Assembly: GCA_034429695.1 (NCBI GenBank)
Contig: DAOUGC010000086.1
Span: 1 to 19,252, forward strand
Source of the DNA: DAOUGC01 sp034429695
Lineage (GTDB): Bacteria > Chloroflexota > Anaerolineae > Anaerolineales > Anaerolineaceae
Direction of reading: 5' to 3'
DNA length: 19,252 nt
In this document: positions 6,533 through 12,855 of the stretch, piece after piece
Layout of the letters: every line of letters begins with the position of its first letter
Numbering within the stretch: the stretch's first letter is position 1
Translations under genes and position numbers: made by a program
Notes under the pieces: model-generated
What the model was told of the DNA's origin: nothing
Seen by the model: the letters and a program-made list of their open reading frames with translations, nothing else
Databases searched by the model: none

Positions 6533-7345
6533 ATGGATGAACACACAGTATCCATCCTTCTAGACCTTAATCGTCAATTTTACCAGACTTTTGGGCCGGC
6601 TTTTGCCGCCACGCGGCGGCGCATTCAACCGGGCGTGCGCCGTGTGCTGGACAGCCTGCCTGCGGGTGGGCAGTGGCTGGATCTGGGCTGCGGCGGGGGC
6701 GCGCTTGGATTGGCCTGGGCGCAGCACGCGGCTGAACACGGTGCGGAAGGCACGTATACCGGGCTGGATTTCTCGGCCAGCCTGCTGGAGGAAGCCGCTG
6801 CATGGGTGCATACGCACGCACCGGGCGCGCCGGTGAGCTACCATCCGGCTGATCTGGGCAACCCGGACTGGCAGAATGTGGTTGAAGGTCGGCAATTTGA
6901 CGTGATCACATGTTTTGCGGCATTGCACCATATCCCCGGTGAGGCGGCGCGCCTGGACATTCTGCGCGTTGTACGCGGGTTGCTTGCCCCGTTGGGCGTA
7001 TTTATCCATTCAGAATGGCAGTTTCAGCACAGCCCCAAATTGATGGAACGGGTGCAGCCGTGGAGCCTGGCAGGTTTGCGGGAGGATCAAGTGGACCCCG
7101 GTGATACCCTGCTGGACTGGCGTTACGCCCTGCCCGGTCAGGTAGAGCAGCGCGGACTGCGCTACGTGCATTTGTATTCACGCGAAGAGCTTGCCCGTCT
7201 GGCAGCGCAATGCGGTTTTTGCATTAAAGAGGAATTCGAGTCGGATGGGGCAGGCGGACGCCTGAGCCTGTATCAGACCTGGATGGGGGAAAATGGGGAA
7301 AAACAAGCATACGGATCTGGAGCAATTACGCCGCCGCCAGTATAA
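6533..7345 (+). CDS. Class I SAM methyltransferase, Trm9/ALKBH8-like
   Basis: 270-aa Rossmann methyltransferase. Motif I is LDLGCGGGALG at 49-59, the acidic post-I loop is YTGLDFS, and motif IV/V is FDVITCFAALHHI with H132-H133. Several features recall eukaryotic Trm9 and ALKBH8, which methylate cm5U34 to mcm5U34 in tRNA: an N-terminal helix NRQFYQTFGPAFAATR followed by QPGV (residues 13-35, compare FSxTRxxxWPxV), ALHHIPGEAARLDILRVVRG then a W-containing strand (FIHSEWQF), and a C-terminal RYVHLYSREELARLAAQCGF block (R210, H213). I compared these from memory, not by alignment. Its place opposite elp3 fits a follow-on step. No Trm112-like partner is seen nearby. The last 53 bp overlap the next gene. 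Alternatives: a small-molecule or another tRNA methyltransferase. Methyltransferase call firm, Trm9-like role moderate. Confidence 0.85.
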   Translation: MDEHTVSILLDLNRQFYQTFGPAFAATRRRIQPGVRRVLDSLPAGGQWLDLGCGGGALGLAWAQHAAEHGAEGTYTGLDFSASLLEEAAAWVHTHAPGAPVSYHPADLGNPDWQNVVEGRQFDVITCFAALHHIPGEAARLDILRVVRGLLAPLGVFIHSEWQFQHSPKLMERVQPWSLAGLREDQVDPGDTLLDWRYALPGQVEQRGLRYVHLYSREELARLAAQCGFCIKEEFESDGAGGRLSLYQTWMGENGEKQAYGSGAITPPPV

Positions 7346-8105
7346 CCAGCCCGAAAAACTGGATCTGCGCACCCGCCTGCAGGATGAGCATGGAACCCAT
7401 CCGCAGGATTGGTTTGTGTGGGTATTCAAACGGCTTGATCGCCGCCGCAAGCGCCTGCGCATTCTGGATGTTGGCGCTGGAACGGGTGAGTTCTGGACTG
7501 CCAATGCGGAGCGCCTGCCGCCCGGCTGGCAGGTGACCGCGTGCGACCTTTCGGGCGGCATGGCGCATGAAACCATGACGCGTGCTCGTGAGCTGCAATT
7601 GGAGCTGGACACGACCGTGTGTGATGCGCAGCGCCTGCCCTTTGAGGATGATCAATTTGATGTGGTGCTGGCGCTTGGGCTGTACGACCACGTGCCCGAT
7701 CTGACGCTGGCGTTGCGTGAGGCGCACCGCGTGCTGACTTCCGGCGGGCGCTTGCTGGCATCGGTGGGCGGGTTGGAGCATTTTGTGGAATTAAAAGAGG
7801 CGCTGCAACCTTACGCCGCGGTGGAAAACCTGGGTGGTGCGCCGGAACGTTTTGGGGTGGAAAACGGAGCGCGCTGGCTGTCGCCGTTTTTTTCTTCTGT
7901 GCGTTTGTACCCTTACCGGGATGAATTGTTGTTTTCAGATGCAGACACCGTGCTGGCGTATCTGTTGAGCGAAGAGGGCATCCGCGCCGAACTGGACGCA
8001 CATGAGCGGAGACAGTTGCGGTCAGATCTGGAGGGACGGCTGCAGGCAGGTCCGCTGCGGATTACACGTCACAAGGGGTTGTACGTGTGTCGGGCGCAGG
8101 GTTGA
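7293..8105 (+). CDS. Class I SAM methyltransferase, substrate unknown
   Basis: Second 270-aa methyltransferase, UbiE/Methyltransf_11 type. Motif I LDVGAGTGEFW lies near residues 56-66, followed by VTACDLSGGM, DAQRLPFEDDQFDVVLALGLYDHV (motifs II to IV) and REAHRVLTSGGRLLASVG (motif V/VI). An N-terminal helix RRRQYNQPEKLDLRTRLQDE and HPQDWFVWVFKRL precede the core; related enzymes I recall share this entry segment but have no assigned substrate. The start codon lies 53 bp inside the preceding gene in another frame, behind the purine run GGATGGGGGAA, so the two are translationally coupled and should act together or on one pathway. It ends 71 bp from the convergent ABC-F gene; I see no terminator hairpin in that gap. 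It could modify tRNA, a lipid quinone or another small molecule; the sequence does not decide. Confidence 0.85.
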   Translation: MGKNKHTDLEQLRRRQYNQPEKLDLRTRLQDEHGTHPQDWFVWVFKRLDRRRKRLRILDVGAGTGEFWTANAERLPPGWQVTACDLSGGMAHETMTRARELQLELDTTVCDAQRLPFEDDQFDVVLALGLYDHVPDLTLALREAHRVLTSGGRLLASVGGLEHFVELKEALQPYAAVENLGGAPERFGVENGARWLSPFFSSVRLYPYRDELLFSDADTVLAYLLSEEGIRAELDAHERRQLRSDLEGRLQAGPLRITRHKGLYVCRAQG

Positions 8106-8176
8106 AGCGGAATGATGAAACCTGTGGATGGGGGAAATCGACAGTATATGTGGTCAAACAAACTGCCTGGAACAAT

Positions 8177-10090
8177 TTACACCCCAGAAGCTGAAATTTC
8201 CTCGCTCAGGCGGGTCCATTCTTCCATGTGGGTTTCCAGGCGCTGTTGAAGCCGGTTGTAGTCCTGCCCCAATCGCTGCACGGCAGCCGCGTCGGCGGGC
8301 GGGTTCTCCAGCCGGGCTGTGACGCGCGCCAGTTCGCTTTCGATCGCGGTGATCTCGCTTTCCAGCACGTGGATGCGTTCCTGGCGGCGTTTGATCTCGT
8401 ACTTGCTCAACCCCTGGCGCGCTTTTGCCTGGGTGGGGTGGGCATCCGCCCGGTCTTCTGCGGCGCGCACAGTGGGCTGTGTTTGTGCCTGCAGGGAAGC
8501 ACGGTACTCACTGTATGTTCCAGAGAACACCCGCAGGCGGCCATCCTCTGGCAGCACCTCCCACACCTGGGTCGCCAGGTTGTCGATCAAATAGCGATCA
8601 TGCGAGACCAGCAATATGGTTCCGGTGAAATCGCCGAGGATGGATTGCAGCACTTCCTGGGAGGGCAGGTCGAGATGATTGGTGGGCTCGTCCAGCAGCA
8701 AAAGGTTGGCTCCCTGCAGCGCCAGACAGGCAAGCGCAAGCCGTCCGCGTTCACCGCCTGAGAGCATGTTCACCTGTTTAAAGACATCGTCGCCGGTAAA
8801 CAGGAACTTCGCCAGGTAGTCACGGATGGCAGCGGGCAGCATGTTGGGGGCAACCGCGTTGATCTCGTCCATCAGGGTGCGCTCGGGGCGCAGCCCTTCG
8901 TGCGCCTGGGCAAAGTAGCCCACCTGCAGGCTGGCGCCCAGTTGCGCCTCGCCGGCATAGGGCGGGATCTGCTCCAGAATGGTTTTCAGGAAAGTGGTTT
9001 TCCCCGCGCCGTTGGGTCCCAGAATGGCGGCGCACTCACCGCGCCGCAGGGTCAGATCGGGCACGTCAAACAGCGGGCGGCCCTCGTCGGCATAACCGAT
9101 GCTGAGGGAATGGGTACGCAACACCAGGTCGCCCGAACGCGCGGTGGGTTCAAGGCGCAGGTGCAGCCGCCGGTTGATGTGCGGCGGCGCCAGGCGGGCT
9201 TCCTCAAGCAGGCGTGACAGGCGTTTGCGCCTGCCCTGCGCCTGGCGGGTGTTCTGCCCGGCAATGTTGCGCCGGATGTATTCTTCTTCCTTCTCGATGA
9301 ACTCCTGCTGCGCCTGGTATTCCTCCAGGCGGCGGGCGTAGCGTTCCTCGCGCTGCTGCAGGTATGCCGAGTAGTTGCCGCGGTAGGTCTCCAGCGCCGG
9401 GGTCATCTCCCAGATGGTGGTGGTGACCTGATCGAGGAAATAGCGGTCGTGAGAGACCACCAGCACCGCGCCGTCCCAATCTTTGAGGTACGCCTCCAGC
9501 CATTCAATGGCTTGAATGTCGAGGTGGTTGGTGGGTTCATCCAGCAACAGCAGGTCTGGGCCGGTGAGCAGCAGGCGCGCCAGGCAGGCGCGGGTGCGCT
9601 GCCCGCCTGAGAGTTGCGCGATGGGGCGGTGATAGTCGGATGGTTCAAAACCCAGGCCTGTGAGGGTCTGCAGGGTGGTGTTCTCGTAGGTATAGCCGCC
9701 CATGCGCTCAAAACGCGCCGTCATGCGGGCATAATCTTCCATGTCCTGTTCGGTGTGGGCGTGCGCCATGCGCGCTTCCAGCAGGTGCAGGTCGGCTTGC
9801 AGGTGTTTGAGGTCAGCGAAGGCGCTCTGGCTTTCCTCCCACAGGGTGAGGGCGGAGTCGAGGTCGGCCTCCTGGGGCAGATAGCCGATGCGCAGCCCGC
9901 GGGCGGGCAGAACGATGCCGCTGGACGGGGTTTCCTCGCCGATCAGGATGCGCAGCAGGGTGGTCTTGCCCACCCCGTTTGACCCCACCATGCCGATGCG
10001 CGCCCGCTCCGCAATACTGAGCGTGATGCCGGAGAAAATATCCTCGGCGCCGTAGGATTTGGAGAGATTTTGAGCGGTCAGTACCGGCAT
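8177..10090 (-). CDS. ABC-F family ATPase, Uup/YfmR-like translation factor
   Basis: Soluble twin-cassette ATPase of 637 aa without membrane segments. ABC-F proteins bind the ribosomal E site and relieve stalls or give antibiotic protection. Cassette 1: Walker A GSNGVGKTT (K42), signature LSGGQ at 160-164, Walker B LLLLDEPTNHLD (D184, E185). Cassette 2: Walker A GPNGAGKTT (K364), signature LSGGE at 443-447, Walker B D467-E468. The linker has the charged helix pair with RRNIAGQNTRQAQGRRKRL that reaches toward the P-site tRNA in this family. A C-terminal coiled coil (about 545-632) is as in Uup and YfmR. No antibiotic-resistance-type long linker stands out, so housekeeping is more likely. The ATG at 10090 has AAGGA 6 nt upstream. 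It diverges from mutS2. Confidence 0.93.
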   Translation of the reverse strand: MPVLTAQNLSKSYGAEDIFSGITLSIAERARIGMVGSNGVGKTTLLRILIGEETPSSGIVLPARGLRIGYLPQEADLDSALTLWEESQSAFADLKHLQADLHLLEARMAHAHTEQDMEDYARMTARFERMGGYTYENTTLQTLTGLGFEPSDYHRPIAQLSGGQRTRACLARLLLTGPDLLLLDEPTNHLDIQAIEWLEAYLKDWDGAVLVVSHDRYFLDQVTTTIWEMTPALETYRGNYSAYLQQREERYARRLEEYQAQQEFIEKEEEYIRRNIAGQNTRQAQGRRKRLSRLLEEARLAPPHINRRLHLRLEPTARSGDLVLRTHSLSIGYADEGRPLFDVPDLTLRRGECAAILGPNGAGKTTFLKTILEQIPPYAGEAQLGASLQVGYFAQAHEGLRPERTLMDEINAVAPNMLPAAIRDYLAKFLFTGDDVFKQVNMLSGGERGRLALACLALQGANLLLLDEPTNHLDLPSQEVLQSILGDFTGTILLVSHDRYLIDNLATQVWEVLPEDGRLRVFSGTYSEYRASLQAQTQPTVRAAEDRADAHPTQAKARQGLSKYEIKRRQERIHVLESEITAIESELARVTARLENPPADAAAVQRLGQDYNRLQQRLETHMEEWTRLSEEISASGV

Positions 10091-10096
10091 GAGCGT

Positions 10097-10139
10097 TCCT
10101 TTTCGAGGGGTAGTATATCATGCACGTGTTGACCGTCAT
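10097..10139 (-). promoter_or_regulatory. Promoter and ribosome binding site of the ABC-F gene
   Basis: On the minus strand ATGACG (10139-10134, four of six) and TATACT (10117-10112, five of six) are 16 nt apart. Transcription would start near 10105, giving a leader of about 15 nt that contains AAGGA (10101-10097) 6 nt before the ATG. Unlike several other genes here, this one is therefore a leadered, Shine-Dalgarno start. Confidence 0.5.
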
Positions 10140-10157
10140 ATGAGAATCGGCTTCCCA

Positions 10158-10166
10158 TGTTATACT
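10158..10166 (+). promoter_or_regulatory. Extended -10 promoter of mutS2
   Basis: TGT followed by TATACT forms an extended -10 element, which can work without a -35 box. TTGACC at 10129-10134 is 26 nt upstream, too far to be a normal partner. The start would fall near 10173, leaving about 6 nt before the ATG at 10179, so the mRNA is nearly leaderless. The whole divergent gap to the ABC-F gene is 88 bp. Confidence 0.5.
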
Positions 10167-10178
10167 TTTCAGGCAACC

Positions 10179-12593
10179 ATGGACGAGAAGACTCTAATCA
10201 CCCTTGAATTTCCCAAGATCCTGGAGAAACTGGCTGCCTATGCCGATTTCTCGCTGTCTGCTGAACTGGCGCGCGCGTTGCGTCCGGTTCATGATGTGGC
10301 TGAGGCCCGCCGCCGGCTGGCTTTGACCAGTGAGGCGCGTTATCTGCTGAGCGTGAAGGACGACTTTTCGATCGGTGGGGCGCGCGACATTCGTCCGCTG
10401 GTGGACCTTGCCAGCCGCGCCGGTGTGTTGCAGGCCAGTGAATTGCTGGATGTAAAAAACACACTGGTGGCGGCGCGCGGTGTGGTGCGCGCGTTTGATC
10501 GTTCGAGCGCCGAATCGCCCAATCTGCGCGGGATCATTGAACGCCTGCCTGCACCGGCAGGGTTGATTGACGCCATCTCACGCTCGATCTCCGAGCGCGG
10601 TGAGGTGCTGGATTCAGCCTCGCCAAAGCTGGAAAGCATTCGCAGTGAGTCAAAAGTGGCGCACGAACGCCTGATGTCTCGCCTGCAGCGCATGGTGACC
10701 GATTCAAAAAATGCGCCCATCCTGCAGGAAGCCATCATCACCCAGCGCAACGGCCGTTACGTGATCCCATTGCGGGCGGAATTTAAAGGACGTATTCGCT
10801 CCATCGTCCACGATCAGTCCTCCTCGGGCGCGACATTGTTTGTTGAGCCGCTGGCAGTGGTGGAACTCAATAACCGCTGGCAGGAACTGCAACTGGCCGA
10901 ACGTGACGAAGTGCGCCGCATTCTGGCGGAGCTTTCCATGGAAGTTGGCCGGCGCGCGCCTGAATTGAGCGGCATGTTGGATGCGCTCGGAGAGCTGGAC
11001 CTGGCGTTGATGTGCGCCAAATATGCCGACGATCTGCGCGCCAGTGAGCCGGAGCTGGTGGAACCCGACCTGAAACGGGAAAACCATCCCGGCAGCGTGA
11101 TTAATTTGCGCCATGCCCGCCATCCATTGCTGGAACAGGCGCAGGTTGTGCCGATTGACGTGATCCTGGACCCGCAGACGTTTGCGCTGGTGATCACCGG
11201 GCCCAACACAGGCGGCAAGACGGTGACGCTAAAAACGGTGGGCCTGATGGTGGTGATGGCGCAGAGTGGTTTGCACATCCCCGCGCAGAGCGGCTCGTCA
11301 TTGAGCATTTTTCAGGATATTTACGCCGACATCGGCGATGAACAGTCCATTGAACAGTCGCTGTCCACCTTCTCGGCGCACATCACCAACATTGTGCGCG
11401 TGCTGGGTAACGCCAACCGCGAGACGCTGGTTTTGTTTGACGAATTGGGTGCCGGAACCGATCCACAGGAAGGTGCGGCTCTGGCACGCGCCCTGCTATC
11501 TTATCTGGTGGAGAACCTCATTCCCTGCCTGGTGGCCACCCATTACCCTGAACTAAAAACATTTGCCCATGCCACACCCGGCGTGGTGAACGCCAGCATG
11601 GAATTTGACCTGCGCACTCTGCGCCCCACATATCATCTCACGGTGGGTCTGCCTGGGCGCTCCAACGCCTTGTTGATCGCGGAAAGGCTTGGTTTGCCTG
11701 CCAGCGTACTGGAAGTCGCGCGGGGCGAGATCAACCCGCAGGACTTGCGCGCCGAAGACCTGCTGGATGAAATTCACCGCCAGCGTGATCTGGCGCGCAA
11801 TGAGCGTGCGCGTGAAGAGCGCGCCCGCCAGCAGGCGGAAAACCTGCGGCGTGAACTGGCTGTCCGGCTGGACAGGATTGAGGATGAGCGCATGGCCATC
11901 CTGGAACGCGCGCGTACCGAAGCCGAGGTGGACGTGCGTGAACTGCGCCGCGAGCTGGATGAACTGCGTCGTGAAATGCTGCGCGCCCGCCAGCCGCTGG
12001 ATGCGGTGCGGAGTTTACAGCAACAGGCAGAAAGCCTTGAAGAAGCTGCCACCCGTCAGCCGGAAAGACAGGAAAGCGATCTGCCCATGCGCCAGCCGCT
12101 AAAGGTGGGCGAGAAGGTACGGGTGCGTTCGCTCAACATGGAAGGCGTGGTAACGGCGCTTGGTGAGGAAGAAATTGAAGTACGGCTTGGGGCGCTTAGG
12201 GTGCGTTCCCGCCTGGGTGACATTCAACGCCGGGGCGATGAACCACCCGCTGCAACCCCTGCCACCAAAAAACGCAGCGCCCCACAGACGGCTGGCGGGG
12301 TGGGTTCTGCTCCTGCCAAACCGGTTGGCGGGTTGCATCCATCCCCTGGGTTGGAGCTTGACCTGCGCGGGCAGCGCGCCGATGAAGCGCTTGAGATGCT
12401 GGAGGCGTTTATTGAGAATGCTTACCTGGCGGGTATGCCTTACGTGCGCATCATCCACGGCAAAGGCACCGGACGCCTGCGTCAGGCTGTGCGCGATGCG
12501 CTGAAACAGTCGCGGCATGTGGTGCGGTTTGAGGTGGGGTTGGACAGTGAAGGCGGCGAGGGTGTCACCGTGGCGCATGTGCGTCAGGAGTAG
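10179..12593 (+). CDS. mutS2: MutS2 ATPase with C-terminal Smr domain
   Basis: 804-aa MutS2, lacking the mismatch-recognition domain of MutS. In Bacillus subtilis MutS2 recognises collided ribosomes and splits them; in other bacteria it has been tied to suppression of recombination. I start it at the ATG at 10179 (MDEKTLITLEFPKILEKL), the normal family opening; an upstream frame-open stretch adds 30 unrelated residues and crosses the promoter. Residues 1-330 are the core and lever helices. The ATPase has Walker A GPNTGGKT (K347), Walker B LVLFDELGAGTDP (D421-E422) and the switch histidine in ATHYPELK. A long charged coiled coil (about 530-630), a KOW-like segment (KVGEKVRVRSLNMEG) and a Pro/Ala linker precede the Smr domain, with LDLRG at 727-731 and HGKGTG from H760, the nuclease-associated motifs. 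A terminator follows at 12631. Confidence 0.95.
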   Translation: MDEKTLITLEFPKILEKLAAYADFSLSAELARALRPVHDVAEARRRLALTSEARYLLSVKDDFSIGGARDIRPLVDLASRAGVLQASELLDVKNTLVAARGVVRAFDRSSAESPNLRGIIERLPAPAGLIDAISRSISERGEVLDSASPKLESIRSESKVAHERLMSRLQRMVTDSKNAPILQEAIITQRNGRYVIPLRAEFKGRIRSIVHDQSSSGATLFVEPLAVVELNNRWQELQLAERDEVRRILAELSMEVGRRAPELSGMLDALGELDLALMCAKYADDLRASEPELVEPDLKRENHPGSVINLRHARHPLLEQAQVVPIDVILDPQTFALVITGPNTGGKTVTLKTVGLMVVMAQSGLHIPAQSGSSLSIFQDIYADIGDEQSIEQSLSTFSAHITNIVRVLGNANRETLVLFDELGAGTDPQEGAALARALLSYLVENLIPCLVATHYPELKTFAHATPGVVNASMEFDLRTLRPTYHLTVGLPGRSNALLIAERLGLPASVLEVARGEINPQDLRAEDLLDEIHRQRDLARNERAREERARQQAENLRRELAVRLDRIEDERMAILERARTEAEVDVRELRRELDELRREMLRARQPLDAVRSLQQQAESLEEAATRQPERQESDLPMRQPLKVGEKVRVRSLNMEGVVTALGEEEIEVRLGALRVRSRLGDIQRRGDEPPAATPATKKRSAPQTAGGVGSAPAKPVGGLHPSPGLELDLRGQRADEALEMLEAFIENAYLAGMPYVRIIHGKGTGRLRQAVRDALKQSRHVVRFEVGLDSEGGEGVTVAHVRQE

Positions 12594-12630
12594 GGACAAC
12601 CTGCAAGCGATCATTGATGGTAAACACAAG

Positions 12631-12660
12631 GCCGCCCTCAAACAGAGGAGCGGCTTTTTT
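12631..12660 (+). terminator. Rho-independent terminator of mutS2
   Basis: GCCGCCCTC (12631-12639), loop AAACA, and GAGGAGCGGC (12645-12654) form a 9-bp stem with a single bulged A, followed directly by six T on the plus strand. It lies 38 bp after the mutS2 stop. Confidence 0.88.
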
Positions 12661-12681
12661 GTGGATGGTCAGGGGATGACA

Positions 12682-12718
12682 AAAGGCTGATCGTGTTTCC
12701 CTGGCACGATCAGCCTTT
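12682..12718 (-). terminator. Perfect 14-bp hairpin, probable terminator on the minus strand
   Basis: AAAGGCTGATCGTG (12682-12695) pairs perfectly with CACGATCAGCCTTT (12705-12718) around a 9-nt loop. On the minus strand the stem ends in TTTT then GTCATCC, a short U-tract, so it can terminate the BTAD regulator mRNA whose stop codon lies 138 bp upstream. On the plus strand the tail TTTCCTG is poorer. Confidence 0.65.
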
Positions 12719-12775
12719 CCTGCACAGGGTCCCTGTTACCTGCGCCTGATATCTTATCAACTAGCTGTGATTATA
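12682..12775 (-). ncRNA. Possible small transcript ending at the 14-bp hairpin
   Basis: On the minus strand a perfect TATAAT occurs at 12775-12770. A start near 12763 would give about 80 nt containing the ACAGGG-A-CCCTGT hairpin and ending at the 14-bp hairpin with its T-run. No good -35 box is seen (TTGTGT with only 14 nt spacing), so this may simply be the 3' untranslated region of the regulator gene. No known RNA family recognised. Confidence 0.18.
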
Positions 12776-12855
12776 GTAGACAAACGTCGACACAACGTAG
12801 ACGGGGGTCTATCTTTAAGCTAGGATTCCGGGCCATATGTCATGGGCCTGCAATT

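Larger units (their letters stand above)
12594..12855. other. Structured non-coding gap between convergent mutS2 and BTAD regulator
   Basis: 262 bp without a credible gene, lying downstream of both neighbours. Besides the two terminator-like hairpins listed separately it holds ACAGGG-T-CCCTGT (12724-12736, perfect), TGATA-TCT-TATCA (12747-12759) and a long imperfect hairpin at 12761-12823 made of CTAGCT/AGCTAG, TAGAC/GTCTA and CGTC/GACG nested in order. This is more inverted-repeat structure than a simple convergent gap needs. Confidence 0.5.

Noticed and set aside
8106..8176. Looked for a terminator or small gene between the second methyltransferase and the ABC-F gene
   Set aside because: No stem-loop with U-tract and no supported reading frame could be found in these 71 bp.
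10089..10178. Upstream start of mutS2 adding 30 residues
   Set aside because: The added residues do not resemble MutS2, overlap the divergent promoters and touch the ABC-F start codon; MDEKTLITLEF is the normal family N-terminus.
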